The position numbers and the translations under genes are program-made. The notes under the pieces are model-generated. The model searched no databases and was not told where the DNA came from. It saw nothing but the letters and a program-made list of their open reading frames with translations. Source: CAYQNU01 sp964419055 (GTDB lineage Bacteria > Bacteroidota > Bacteroidia > Flavobacteriales_D > Parvicellaceae). Taken from it: a DNA stretch of 64,000 nt. Location of the stretch: the NCBI GenBank assembly GCA_964419055.1, contig CAYQNU010000003.1, forward strand, positions 1-64,000. Direction: 5' to 3'. Positions 7,693-16,445 of this stretch are shown here, in pieces. Numbering within the stretch: the stretch's first letter is position 1; each line of letters opens with the position of its first letter.

Positions 7693-8493
7693 TTATTGTA
7701 TTCTATAATGCAACCCTAGTTGAATTCCATTATGCTGTATAAAAGTGTCTCTTTGTCTATAATAATAGGAATCTTTTTCAATATTTTGTGCAAAGAATGT
7801 AGAAAACTCTGGATTAAATGAAACTGTTCCTGTAATGCGTTTAAACAATTTTATTTCGAATGTTGCGGATAAATTAAGATCTAAGGTTAAAAAATCAGCT
7901 GTATGTATTTCATCACTTTGACCATAAAACACATAAGAATTCTCATTGATTGAGCTGTCTCGCTGTATGGTATAGGTTGTACTTTGAACTTGAGTAAATC
8001 CTTGACTTTTTCCACCAGAAAACCCCATACCTAAGTAAACATTGAATTTATCGTTAGTCCATCCTTTATGCAAAGCCACTCCAAGTTTTACTCCATTCAT
8101 TTTAGAAACTGAATTACCTTCTACAAAGAAATTATCTCGTATATAAGCAAAATGCCCGCTTGAAAAATAGTTCATGGGTGCGTTTTCTTGTTTTATCATA
8201 CTCAACTGAGTAGAGAAAATATAACTCTTCCAACATTGTCTATAAACTAAACTTCTTTGGGTATAACTAAAGGATGCTCGTCCCATAGATGTTGTATTTG
8301 AAAAAATAGAAGAACTCAAACCGATGGTTCTTCTTACTTCTTTTATAAAAGTATCGACTTCTTGACCAAAAAAAGGAATTATACTAAAAATAAGGGTAAT
8401 CAAAACAATGTTTTTTATAGTGTTTTCAGTTTTACAATTATATATAACATATAAAACGTAAAAAATTGCCTGATATTTTATTTTTTTTAACAC
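7693..8493 (-). CDS. Outer-membrane beta-barrel-like protein, unknown
   Basis: Up to 266 residues from a GTG at 8493. The only long in-frame start is this GTG, which puts an odd hydrophobic segment (about 8-20) ahead of a second one (about 27-43, NIVLITLIFSIIPFFGQ) that looks like the real signal peptide. The true start is therefore uncertain and may use a non-standard codon. After the signal come repeated amphipathic strands with aromatic ends and a C-terminal LGLHYRIQ, as in an eight- to ten-strand barrel. No family recognised. It is divergent from miaB. Confidence 0.6.
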   Translation of the reverse strand: MLKKIKYQAIFYVLYVIYNCKTENTIKNIVLITLIFSIIPFFGQEVDTFIKEVRRTIGLSSSIFSNTTSMGRASFSYTQRSLVYRQCWKSYIFSTQLSMIKQENAPMNYFSSGHFAYIRDNFFVEGNSVSKMNGVKLGVALHKGWTNDKFNVYLGMGFSGGKSQGFTQVQSTTYTIQRDSSINENSYVFYGQSDEIHTADFLTLDLNLSATFEIKLFKRITGTVSFNPEFSTFFAQNIEKDSYYYRQRDTFIQHNGIQLGLHYRIQ

Positions 8494-8501
8494 AATGCCA
8501 A

Positions 8502-8531
8502 TTTGTCACACTAGTTTATATAGTACATTTG
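8502..8531 (+). promoter_or_regulatory. Promoter of the miaB operon
   Basis: TTTG (8502-8505), 18 nt, TACATTTG (8524-8531): a full Bacteroidota promoter. Transcription would start near 8537, which makes the ATG at 8549 the start of miaB and rules out upstream in-frame starts at 8495. Confidence 0.75.
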
Positions 8532-8548
8532 TAATTCAATATGCAACT

Positions 8549-9979
8549 ATGGAAAAACATTCTACTGAAAAAGTAATTGACGAAACGAGACAAGGAGAGG
8601 CTTTGGTTATTGAAAATCAACCTAATAATGGTCGTAAATTATATTTAGAAAGTTATGGCTGCGCTATGAATTTTTCGGATAGCGAAATCATCGCTTCCAT
8701 ACTTCAAAAAGAAGGTTTCTCTACAACACGCAATGCTGAAGAAGCTGATGTAGTGATGCTAAATACCTGCTCAATAAGAGATAAAGCAGAGCAAACGGTA
8801 AGAAATCGTCTACAACAATTTAAAAAACAGAAAGAAACCAATCCAAATTTGGTGGTAGGTGTGTTAGGCTGTATGGCCGAGCGTATGAAAGAAACCTTAT
8901 TGGAAGAAGAGAAATTAGTTGATTTAGTAGTTGGTCCGGATGCATACCGAGATTTACCCAATCTAATTAATGAAGTGGATGGCGGTCAAAAAGCAGTTAA
9001 TGTACTTTTATCCAGAGAAGAAACATATGCCGATATCAGTCCAGTTAAATTAGGAGGTAATGGAGTTACCGCTTTTATTTCAATTATGAGAGGTTGTGAT
9101 AATATGTGTTCTTTCTGTGTAGTTCCTTTTACTAGAGGAAGAGAGCGATCACGAAATCCACTATCTATAGTAGCTGAAGCACGTCAATTAGTTTCAGAAG
9201 GATATCGTGAAGTTACGTTATTAGGACAAAATGTAGATAGCTATCGATGGAATATTTCAAAAAAGGGTGAAATTGTTGATCCTGAAATACCCACAACTAA
9301 TTTTGCTCAACTATTGGAAATGGTGGCCTTAGTATCACCCGATCTAAGAGTTCGATTTTCTACTTCTCATCCAAAAGATATGGATGATGAAGTACTTCAC
9401 ACTATGGCAAAATATGAAAATATTTGTAAATATATACATCTTCCTGTTCAATCTGGAAACAACGAAATATTGAACCGTATGAATCGTGGTTATACTCGTG
9501 AATGGTATTTGGACAGAATAAAAGCTATAAGAAGGATAATGCCTGACTGTGCTATTTCTACAGATATAATTACTGGTTTTTGTGGAGAAACAGAAGAAAA
9601 TCATGGTGATACCTTACTATTGATGAAAGAGGTTAAGTACGAATTTGCTTATATGTTTTTTTACTCCGAACGTCCAAAAACGTTGGCCGAACGAAAATAT
9701 GAGGATGACATACCAGAAGAAGTTAAAAAAAGAAGACTTCAAGAAGTTATTGACATTCAAAATGCCAATTCTTTTGCAGCAAATCAAGCTGCTGTAGGCA
9801 AAACATATAAAGTTTTAATTGAAGGTCCCTCCAAAAAATCACCTGATTTTCTATGTGGTCGTAATTCTCAAAATGCCATGGTAGTATTCCCTAAAGAACA
9901 CTTCAAAAAAGGCGAATACGTGAATGTAATAATTGAATCAAGTACTTCAGCAACACTTTTAGGAAAAGCAATAATATGA
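8549..9979 (+). CDS. miaB: tRNA-2-methylthio-N6-isopentenyladenosine37 synthase MiaB
   Basis: 476 residues from the ATG at 8549, chosen because the promoter overlaps the earlier possible start. MiaB adds a methylthio group to i6A37 of tRNAs using two 4Fe-4S clusters. The N-terminal UPF0004 domain has its three Cys (C38 in ESYGCAMN, C74 in NTCSIRD, C108 in GCMAER). The radical-SAM motif CDNMCSFC gives C183, C187 and C190. A TRAM RNA-binding domain closes the protein (about 410-476). The stop overlaps the start of the sigma-54 activator gene by 4 nt. miaB, activator and lptE form an operon that recurs in Bacteroidota. Confidence 0.95.
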   Translation: MEKHSTEKVIDETRQGEALVIENQPNNGRKLYLESYGCAMNFSDSEIIASILQKEGFSTTRNAEEADVVMLNTCSIRDKAEQTVRNRLQQFKKQKETNPNLVVGVLGCMAERMKETLLEEEKLVDLVVGPDAYRDLPNLINEVDGGQKAVNVLLSREETYADISPVKLGGNGVTAFISIMRGCDNMCSFCVVPFTRGRERSRNPLSIVAEARQLVSEGYREVTLLGQNVDSYRWNISKKGEIVDPEIPTTNFAQLLEMVALVSPDLRVRFSTSHPKDMDDEVLHTMAKYENICKYIHLPVQSGNNEILNRMNRGYTREWYLDRIKAIRRIMPDCAISTDIITGFCGETEENHGDTLLLMKEVKYEFAYMFFYSERPKTLAERKYEDDIPEEVKKRRLQEVIDIQNANSFAANQAAVGKTYKVLIEGPSKKSPDFLCGRNSQNAMVVFPKEHFKKGEYVNVIIESSTSATLLGKAII

Positions 9980-11235
9980 TTGACGTTCAACATGTAAAAC
10001 AACGATTTGGATTAATTGGTAATGCACCTGGATTAAATCGAGCACTAGAGGTGGCGGTGCAAGTTGCTCCTACCGATATTTCTGTTTTAGTGACTGGTGA
10101 AAGTGGGGTGGGTAAAGAAACAATACCTCAAATCATTCATAACTTTAGCAATAGAAAACATCATGCCTACATTGCTGTAAACTGTGGTGCAATTCCAGAG
10201 GGTACAATTGACTCTGAATTGTTTGGACATGAAAAAGGCTCCTTTACAGGTGCTCAAGGAGCGCGAAAAGGGTATTTTGAAGAAGCCGATGGTGGAACTA
10301 TATTTTTAGATGAAGTGGCTGAATTACCTCTTCAAACACAGGTACGATTGTTAAGGGTTTTAGAAACGGGCGAATTTATTAAAGTAGGTTCGTCAAAAGT
10401 TATAAAAACAAATGTTAGAATCATTGCTGCGACCAATGAGAAAATGGAAAATGCCATTAAAAAAGGTAAATTTAGAGAAGACCTTTTTTATAGATTGAGT
10501 ACTGTTCCCATTACACTGCCACCATTGCGTGAAAGAAGAGAAGACATTCATTTAATTTTTAGAAAATTTGCCTCCAACTTTGCTGACAAATACCGAATGC
10601 CTACCATACGCTTGACGGATGAAGCTGCTCAAATTTTATCAGCCTATCGATGGCCTGGAAATATACGTCAATTAAAAAATCTAACAGAACAAATATCGGT
10701 AATTGAACAAGAACGATTAATTGATGCCAATTTACTAAAAAAATACCTTCCTCAAGATTATGCCCAGAACCTTCCTGCCGTTATTCATTCAGGTGACAAC
10801 ACCATGGATTCGGTTGAAAAGGAAATGTTATACAAAGTTATTTTCGAACTCAAACAAGAAATAAATGAGGTAAAAAGAGCTGTTGTAGAATTATTACAAG
10901 ATGGCGTATCGTCAGAGGCAAATGATCGAAATGCCTTGATTAGAAAAATGGCAACAGAACCTATTAAATCGGGTTCCATGGTTAATCCAACCATGAATGA
11001 TTTTCATTACTCAGATGCTGATGCCAATTTGGATACTGAATTTATATATCAAGACCCCGTAATTGATGAACACGAAGAAATAGAAGAATCATTGTCTCTA
11101 GAAGAACGTGAAAAAGAATTGATATTAAAAGCCCTTGAAAAACATCGTGGCAAAAGAAAAAATGCCGCTAAAGAATTAGGAATCTCAGAACGTACTTTAT
11201 ACCGTAAAATAAAAGAATACGACATTCAGAAGTAA
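9976..11235 (+). CDS. Sigma-54-dependent transcriptional activator without receiver domain
   Basis: 419 residues. It lacks an N-terminal receiver and begins almost directly with the AAA+ domain: Walker A GESGVGKE (41-48), the sigma-54 contact loop GSFTGA (88-93, Ser replacing the usual Ala), Walker B GGTIFLDE (106-113), and the arginine-finger and sensor region ending near residue 245. A linker of about 130 low-complexity acidic residues leads to a Fis-type helix-turn-helix (377-419, RKNAAKELGISERTLYRKI). It should activate RpoN promoters by ATP-driven remodelling. Without a receiver, its activity must be set by partner proteins or concentration. Overlaps miaB by 4 nt; 1 nt before lptE. Confidence 0.92.
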   Translation: MIDVQHVKQRFGLIGNAPGLNRALEVAVQVAPTDISVLVTGESGVGKETIPQIIHNFSNRKHHAYIAVNCGAIPEGTIDSELFGHEKGSFTGAQGARKGYFEEADGGTIFLDEVAELPLQTQVRLLRVLETGEFIKVGSSKVIKTNVRIIAATNEKMENAIKKGKFREDLFYRLSTVPITLPPLRERREDIHLIFRKFASNFADKYRMPTIRLTDEAAQILSAYRWPGNIRQLKNLTEQISVIEQERLIDANLLKKYLPQDYAQNLPAVIHSGDNTMDSVEKEMLYKVIFELKQEINEVKRAVVELLQDGVSSEANDRNALIRKMATEPIKSGSMVNPTMNDFHYSDADANLDTEFIYQDPVIDEHEEIEESLSLEEREKELILKALEKHRGKRKNAAKELGISERTLYRKIKEYDIQK

Positions 11236-11236
11236 T

Positions 11237-11776
11237 ATGAAGAAACTTTCCATTTCAATACTACTTACCATTATTGCATTTACTCAATGTAAATTACCTA
11301 ATTTCTCGTTTAAATCGGGTGGAAAATCAAATGAAGAAATTCCAGGAAATACCATTTCAGTAAGCTATTTTGACAATAAAGCAGCTTTATCCAGTTCATC
11401 AGCAAGCATTTTATTTACAGAAGGATTGAGAAATACGATGTTGAGCCAAAGTAAAAAGAGTTTAGTAGACGCCAATGCTGATTGGGAAATATCGGGTGAA
11501 ATAAGGGAATATCGCATAAGTCCAATTAGTATTCAAGCGGGTTCGGAAGTTGCCGCTCAAAACCGACTTACCATGTCAATTTTTGTAGAATGGAAATATA
11601 CTGGTGAAAAAGCCGAAAACGCTACCTTCGATGATGAAGGAGTTGAAACTTTTTCGGCATTCGTGGATTATGATTCTAGTAGAGACTTTAGTACCGTTGA
11701 AGAAGCACTATTAAATGAACTCATTCGTCAACTAACTCAAGATATTTTTGATCGTGTTTTTGGAGGGAAATGGTAA
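11237..11776 (+). CDS. lptE: LPS-assembly lipoprotein LptE-like
   Basis: 179 residues. A signal peptide ends with the lipobox FTQC at Cys19, so the protein is a lipoprotein. The mature region has the two-strand/helix arrangement of LptE (NTISVSYFDNKA, then the strand ADWEISGEIREYRI, then NRLTMSIFVEWKY, and a C-terminal helix LLNELIRQLTQDIFDRVFG). LptE plugs the LptD barrel and helps deliver lipopolysaccharide to the outer leaflet. Bacteroidota LptE is highly divergent, and the best support is the conserved order miaB - sigma-54 activator - lptE. A secG gene often follows in relatives; here it does not. Confidence 0.85.
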   Translation: MKKLSISILLTIIAFTQCKLPNFSFKSGGKSNEEIPGNTISVSYFDNKAALSSSSASILFTEGLRNTMLSQSKKSLVDANADWEISGEIREYRISPISIQAGSEVAAQNRLTMSIFVEWKYTGEKAENATFDDEGVETFSAFVDYDSSRDFSTVEEALLNELIRQLTQDIFDRVFGGKW

Positions 11777-11782
11777 GCTTTA

Positions 11783-11846
11783 GGTTATTCAGTTATGTGG
11801 TTATTCAGTTATGTGGTTATTCAGTTATGTGGTTGTTCAGTTGTTG
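11783..11846. repeat. 16-bp minisatellite, three exact copies plus one degenerate
   Basis: GGTTATTCAGTTATGT is repeated exactly at 11783-11798, 11799-11814 and 11815-11830, followed by a diverged copy at 11831-11846. It starts 6 nt after the lptE stop. Similar GTTATTCAGTTAT arrays occur between genes in other Bacteroidota, and copy number is likely to vary between strains. Confidence 0.9.
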
Positions 11847-12036
11847 GGTTAATAGAATTATCTACCTAATGATTCTAACAATAATCTAATATTTAGTTTC
11901 TGGCATGTAACATCTTAGATTTCTTTATTCAGAATTTTAACACAATTTCTCATACAATTAAAAATATAAGTTTATTATTGTAGTTTACAAGTTGAGGCAC
12001 AAAACTGAACTTCATTTTTTAAAAAATTAAATTTAT

Positions 12037-13581
12037 ATGGCAAAGATACTTTGGGCGGATGATGAAATAGAACTATTAAAACCACACATTCTTTTCCTTG
12101 AAGGCAAAGGTCATCAGGTTACTACCGTAAAAAGCGGAAATGATGCATTAGACCGAATTTCCAATTTTGATTTCGATATCATTTTTCTTGATGAAAATAT
12201 GCCCGGTCTTACTGGTCTTGAAACGTTAGAGCGTATTAAATTAACGCAAAATCGTGTACCAATAATTATGATCACCAAAAGCGAGGAAGAGTCCATTATG
12301 GAGGAAGCCATTGGAGGTAATATTGCCGATTATTTAATTAAACCCGTTAATCCCAACCAAATTTTATTGGCTATCAAAAAAAATTTAGAAGGTGTTCGTT
12401 TAGTGAGTGAATCCACTAATTCAAAATACCAACAAGAATTTAGACAATTGGGCATGGATATGCAAGATCGCTTGGATGTGAATGGATGGAGCGAAATATA
12501 CAATAGACTGGTGTACTGGGAATTAGAACTTGAAAAAAGTAAGGATCCCGGAATGCAAGATATTTTGAGAATGCAAAAAAGTGAGGCAAACAATTTGTTT
12601 TCAAAATTTGTAGAAAAAAACTATGTGGATTGGCTCAAAGGAATTGATGCTCCTACCATGTCTCATACCCTTTTTAAGCGTGAAATTTTTCCTAATATTA
12701 AAGAAAGTACTAAGCCTATTTTTCTAGTGGTAATTGATAATTTACGATTAGACCAATGGCGAATGTTAAGTACTATTTTGGACCAACAATTTAAAATAGA
12801 AAAAGAATCTACGTTCTTTTCAATATTGCCTTCGGCAACTCAATATGCCAGAAACGCTTTATTTGCAGGCTTAATGCCTTCCGAAATTCAAAAGAAATTT
12901 CCAGACAAATGGAAAAACGATGATGATGAAGGTGGGAAAAATATGTTTGAAGAAGATTTCTTATCCGATAATCTAAGACGAAATGGTTTTTCAGGCAAGT
13001 TCTCCTACAATAAAATAACCAACTTAAACAATGGAAAAAAATTAGTAGATAATTTTTCCAACTTGCTACAAAACAACCTTAATGTAATTGTCTATAATTT
13101 TGTAGATATGTTATCTCATGCTCGCACCGACATGGAAGTGATTCGTGAACTAGCCGATGACGATGCTGCCTACCGATCATTGACAATGAGTTGGTTTAAC
13201 CATTCTCCTTTGTATGATATTTTCAAATTAATTGCAAAAAATAAATGTGATGTAATGGTTACCACTGACCACGGAACGGTAAAAGTGGAAAATCCAAGTA
13301 AAATTATTGGCGATAAAAACACCAACACCAACTTAAGATACAAACAAGGAAAAAACCTAGATTATCAAAAAAAGGATGTTTTTGAAATTAAAAGACCGGA
13401 AGATGCCTATTTGCCAAAATTAAATGTAAGCACCACCTACGTTTTTGCAAAAGATACCAACTATTTTGTTTATCAAAATAATTACAATCATTTTATGAAT
13501 TATTACAAAAACACGTTTCAACATGGTGGTATTTCTTTAGAAGAAATCATTATACCCATAGCGTTTTTAAAATCAAAATAA
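12037..13581 (+). CDS. porX: T9SS response regulator PorX (receiver-PglZ)
   Basis: 514 residues, the normal PorX length. Receiver domain 1-120 with DD (8-9), phospho-acceptor Asp52 (FLDENMPG), Thr80 and Lys81. A helical linker leads to the PglZ/alkaline-phosphatase-like domain, with metal or catalytic residues in VIDNLRLDQ (Asp234), ATQYARNALF (Thr268 nucleophile), DMLSHARTD (Asp357, His361) and TTDHG (Asp411, His412). In Porphyromonas and Flavobacterium PorX works with PorY and the ECF factor SigP to control type IX secretion genes and hydrolyses cyclic and linear oligonucleotides. All key residues are intact. It is 15 nt upstream of a SpoIIE-type phosphatase, suggesting cotranscription. Confidence 0.95.
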   Translation: MAKILWADDEIELLKPHILFLEGKGHQVTTVKSGNDALDRISNFDFDIIFLDENMPGLTGLETLERIKLTQNRVPIIMITKSEEESIMEEAIGGNIADYLIKPVNPNQILLAIKKNLEGVRLVSESTNSKYQQEFRQLGMDMQDRLDVNGWSEIYNRLVYWELELEKSKDPGMQDILRMQKSEANNLFSKFVEKNYVDWLKGIDAPTMSHTLFKREIFPNIKESTKPIFLVVIDNLRLDQWRMLSTILDQQFKIEKESTFFSILPSATQYARNALFAGLMPSEIQKKFPDKWKNDDDEGGKNMFEEDFLSDNLRRNGFSGKFSYNKITNLNNGKKLVDNFSNLLQNNLNVIVYNFVDMLSHARTDMEVIRELADDDAAYRSLTMSWFNHSPLYDIFKLIAKNKCDVMVTTDHGTVKVENPSKIIGDKNTNTNLRYKQGKNLDYQKKDVFEIKRPEDAYLPKLNVSTTYVFAKDTNYFVYQNNYNHFMNYYKNTFQHGGISLEEIIIPIAFLKSK

Positions 13582-13596
13582 TAGACCATAGTTAAT

Positions 13597-15006
13597 ATGC
13601 AATTGAGCAGAAAAATTGGAATAACATTTATCTTCATTTTTGCCATTACATTGATTTTTTGTATTTGGAAACATGAGGTGATTGTTCTACCTTTATTTGT
13701 TACGCTAGTGATACTTTCTTCAGTTGGGCTTCCTTTTGGATTGTCCTTATTGGCTATGAACAATAAAACCAATACAGTTAAAAACACGTATTTAATAATT
13801 AGTTTGGGCTTTATATTGTTTGGGCTCATTTCAAAATTCACACATATACCAGCTGCAAGTATTGAATTAGTTGTAGGCATTCTTCTTTTTTGTTTCAGCT
13901 ACTCTCCTATCCAACTAAAGCATAAGTATCAAAAATGGTTGCCCTTTTCAAAATCAAAGTTCGAATCTCTTTTATTATCTACCATTGATTACATTGGTAT
14001 TACCTTATTAAGTATTGGTGTTTTATCTAAAATTCAATGGTGGCCTTTTGCTAATTTTGAAATGTATCTTGGAGCACTTATACTTCTAATCGGATTATTT
14101 TCGTGGAATTTTAAATTTAAGTCAGAAATTGTAAGACGAAAAATAGCTGAAGATAAAATAAAAGAACAATATCACGAAATTCAAGACTCTATTAATTATG
14201 CCAAACGTATTCAAAGCGCTATTCTTCCTCCCTTAAAAAGCATTTCCGATGCATTGCCCAACTCTTTTGTTTTGTATCAACCCAAAGATGTTGTTGCGGG
14301 AGATTTTTATTGGTTTGAAAAAACCACCCCCAATCCCCCTCCGATGGAGGGGGCTAAGGGGGTGGTCTCCATTGGAGGCGGAGCGGGGGTGGTACTTATA
14401 GCGGCAGCAGATTGCACAGGTCACGGTGTTCCTGGAGCAATGGTTAGTGTTATTTGTAACAATAGTCTTAACAGGAGCTTTAGAGAATACCAATTGACTC
14501 AACCAAATGAAATTTTAGATAAAACAAGAGATATTGTCATATCAGAATTTGAAAAAAGTGAGGAAGAAATGAAAGACGGAATGGATATTTCATTGGCCGT
14601 ACTTTCTCCAAATCAAAATGATTTAACCCATCCTTACCCTTATAACTTAACGTGGTCTGGAGCTAATAATCCACTCTGGATTATTAGAAAAGGGGCTTCT
14701 GAGATAGTAGAGATAAAAGGAGACAAGCAACCAATCGGAAAACATTCTTCTCCAAAGCCTTTTACTACACATACTATCCAGTTAAATGAAGGAGACACTT
14801 TTTATTTGTTCACAGACGGTTTTGCTGACCAATTTGGTGGACCAAAAGGAAAAAAAATGATGTATAAAGCCTTTAAAGATCTATTAATCTCCATACAAAA
14901 TAAACCACTACTTGATCAAAAAGAATTTTTGCATCAATCGCTCCTAAATTGGCGAGGCAGCCTCGAGCAGGTTGATGACGTTTGTATTATTGGTATACGC
15001 ATATAA
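13597..15006 (+). CDS. Membrane SpoIIE/PP2C-type serine phosphatase linked to porX
   Basis: 469 residues. Six or so membrane segments fill residues 8-170. They are followed by a short coiled linker with the signature DSINYAKRIQSAILPP (197-212), common in Bacteroidota SpoIIE phosphatases, and a PP2C_SIG domain: VAGDFYWF (233-240), DCTGHGVPGAMVS (272-284), DGMDISLAVL, and C-terminal LFTDGFADQFGG and VDDVCIIGI. It should dephosphorylate Ser/Thr of an anti-sigma-factor antagonist or similar partner. Between FYWF and DCTGHG there are 31 residues where the paralogue at 47141-48967 has 12. The extra part coincides with a GC-rich palindromic element read in frame (14323-14393). Gap to porX is 15 nt. 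Confidence 0.88.
   Translation: MQLSRKIGITFIFIFAITLIFCIWKHEVIVLPLFVTLVILSSVGLPFGLSLLAMNNKTNTVKNTYLIISLGFILFGLISKFTHIPAASIELVVGILLFCFSYSPIQLKHKYQKWLPFSKSKFESLLLSTIDYIGITLLSIGVLSKIQWWPFANFEMYLGALILLIGLFSWNFKFKSEIVRRKIAEDKIKEQYHEIQDSINYAKRIQSAILPPLKSISDALPNSFVLYQPKDVVAGDFYWFEKTTPNPPPMEGAKGVVSIGGGAGVVLIAAADCTGHGVPGAMVSVICNNSLNRSFREYQLTQPNEILDKTRDIVISEFEKSEEEMKDGMDISLAVLSPNQNDLTHPYPYNLTWSGANNPLWIIRKGASEIVEIKGDKQPIGKHSSPKPFTTHTIQLNEGDTFYLFTDGFADQFGGPKGKKMMYKAFKDLLISIQNKPLLDQKEFLHQSLLNWRGSLEQVDDVCIIGIRI
14323..14393. repeat. GC-rich palindromic element inserted in frame in the phosphatase gene
   Basis: Arms ACCACCCCC (14323-14331) and CCCCCTCC (14335-14342) pair with GGGGGTGGT (14358-14366) and GGAGGGGG (14346-14353), leaving a 3-nt loop and a small internal loop. 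A related half-element (GCGGGGGTGGT) follows to 14393. It looks like a Bacteroidota-type REP element, and its composition is unlike the surrounding coding DNA. Confidence 0.85.
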
Positions 15007-15010
15007 TAAG

Positions 15011-15055
15011 AATGTTTTGGTAGACCATTGATCTGAATCCATTTTACCAAACATT
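15011..15055 (+). terminator. Possible terminator hairpin before tyrS
   Basis: AATGTTTTGGTA (15011-15022) pairs with TACCAAACATT (15045-15055) with one bulged T, followed by TTTTG. The loop is long (22 nt), so this is a weak call. Confidence 0.35.
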
Positions 15056-15060
15056 TTGTT

Positions 15061-15068
15061 TAACTTCG
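15061..15068 (+). promoter_or_regulatory. -7-like box of tyrS
   Basis: TAACTTCG differs from TAnnTTTG at one position and lies 36 nt before the tyrS ATG. No good -33 TTG was found at the right distance. No T-box leader or long structured leader is present. Confidence 0.35.
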
Positions 15069-15104
15069 CACCTTATTTAGTATTCACAAGACTTATTTTT
15101 AAGA

Positions 15105-16385
15105 ATGAATTTTATAGATGAATTAACTTGGAGAGGCATGATACACGATATTATGCCGGGAACAAAAGATTTGATAAAATCGAACTCAATAAATGGTTAT
15201 ATTGGGTTTGACCCAACTGCCGACTCGCTTCATGTGGGTCATTTAGTACAAATAATGACATTGGTTCATTTTCAACGCACGGGTAACAAGCCGTTTGCTT
15301 TAGTTGGTGGTGCTACAGGTATGGTTGGTGATCCATCAGGAAAGTCACAAGAGCGCAATCTACTCGATTTTGACACACTACAACACAATGTAGCCTGTGT
15401 AAAAGCTCAACTTGAAAAGTTTTTAGATTTTAATAACGGCACTAATTCAGCCGTAATGGTAAACAATTACGATTGGTTTAAAGATTTTTCATTCCTTGAT
15501 TTTATAAGAGATGTTGGAAAACACCTTTCTGTAAATTATATGATGGCTAAAGATTCTGTAAAAAGCAGATTGGAAACGGGTATGTCCTTTACTGAATTCT
15601 CCTACCAATTAGTGCAAGGATATGATTTTTACTTCCTATGGAAAAACCATAATTGTCAAATTCAAATGGGAGGTTCTGATCAATGGGGAAATATCGTAAC
15701 CGGAACAGAATTGATTCGAAGAAAATCGCAAGGAGAAGCTTTTGCATTGACTACTCCTCTCATTAAAAAAGCAGATGGCACCAAGTTTGGAAAAACGGAA
15801 GGCGGAAGTGTTTGGTTAGATAGAGCCAAAACATCTCCCTACAAATTCTATCAATTTTGGTTGAACTCTTCTGATGACGATGTAAAAAATTATATTCGCA
15901 TTTTTACACTAAAAACGCGAGAAGAAATTGAAGCGTTAGAAGCTCAACATCTTCTAGAGCCTCACTTAAGAATATTGCAAAAAACTATTGCTGAAGAACT
16001 TACAGAGCGCGTTCATTCATCGGAAGACTTAAAGGCTGCAATCGATGCCTCTGAGCTCCTATTTAAAAAAGGAGACGATGCCATTGCAGCGTTCAAAAAC
16101 TTGAGTTCAACTCTCTTCAATGACATTTTTGAAGGTGTACCACAAAGCACGGTGTCCATTTCAGATTTTGAAACAGGAATAAATATCATTTCACTTTTAA
16201 CCGATAAAACAGGATTTTTGCCCTCCAATGGTGAGGCTAGAAGAGCCATAAAAGAAAATTCAATTGCAGTAAATAAAGACAAAGTGAACGAAGAATCCCT
16301 ATTTACCACAAATGATTTGATTGCTGGAAAATATTTATTGTTGCAAAGAGGTAAGAAAAACTACTTTGTTGTAACGGTTGAGTAA
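15105..16385 (+). CDS. tyrS: Tyrosyl-tRNA synthetase
   Basis: 426 residues, the bacterial TyrRS length. Class I signatures are present: HVGH (43-46, the HIGH motif) and KFGKT (227-231, the KMSKS loop). Tyrosine-pocket motifs QLVQGYDFYFLW (168-179) and GGSDQWGN (189-196) are intact. A C-terminal S4 RNA-binding domain occupies about 355-426. It charges tRNA-Tyr in the cytoplasm. It is probably a monocistronic unit with a -7-like box upstream and a strong bidirectional terminator just after the stop. Confidence 0.97.
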   Translation: MNFIDELTWRGMIHDIMPGTKDLIKSNSINGYIGFDPTADSLHVGHLVQIMTLVHFQRTGNKPFALVGGATGMVGDPSGKSQERNLLDFDTLQHNVACVKAQLEKFLDFNNGTNSAVMVNNYDWFKDFSFLDFIRDVGKHLSVNYMMAKDSVKSRLETGMSFTEFSYQLVQGYDFYFLWKNHNCQIQMGGSDQWGNIVTGTELIRRKSQGEAFALTTPLIKKADGTKFGKTEGGSVWLDRAKTSPYKFYQFWLNSSDDDVKNYIRIFTLKTREEIEALEAQHLLEPHLRILQKTIAEELTERVHSSEDLKAAIDASELLFKKGDDAIAAFKNLSSTLFNDIFEGVPQSTVSISDFETGINIISLLTDKTGFLPSNGEARRAIKENSIAVNKDKVNEESLFTTNDLIAGKYLLLQRGKKNYFVVTVE

Positions 16386-16390
16386 AGCAT

Positions 16391-16427
16391 AAAAAAGGCT
16401 CACTTGAAAATCAAGTGAGCCTTTTTT
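16391..16427. terminator. Bidirectional intrinsic terminator between tyrS and the convergent small gene
   Basis: AAAAAAGGCTCACTTGA (16391-16407) is exactly complementary to TCAAGTGAGCCTTTTTT (16411-16427), with an AAA loop. A-tract and T-tract on either side allow termination in both directions. Confidence 0.95.
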
Positions 16428-16445
16428 ATAGTATTGGATATTTTT

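Noticed and set aside
8495..8548. Upstream start for miaB
   Set aside because: The consensus promoter at 8502-8531 lies within it, so the first 54 nt would not be transcribed; family homology begins at 8549.
9976..11235. NtrC-type response regulator
   Set aside because: No receiver domain: the AAA+ core starts within the first 20 residues.
11783..11846. CRISPR-like array after lptE
   Set aside because: Head-to-tail 16-bp units without spacers; a minisatellite.
15007..15104. T-box or other riboswitch before tyrS
   Set aside because: The leader is at most about 30 nt and has no T-box motif; Bacteroidota do not use T-boxes.
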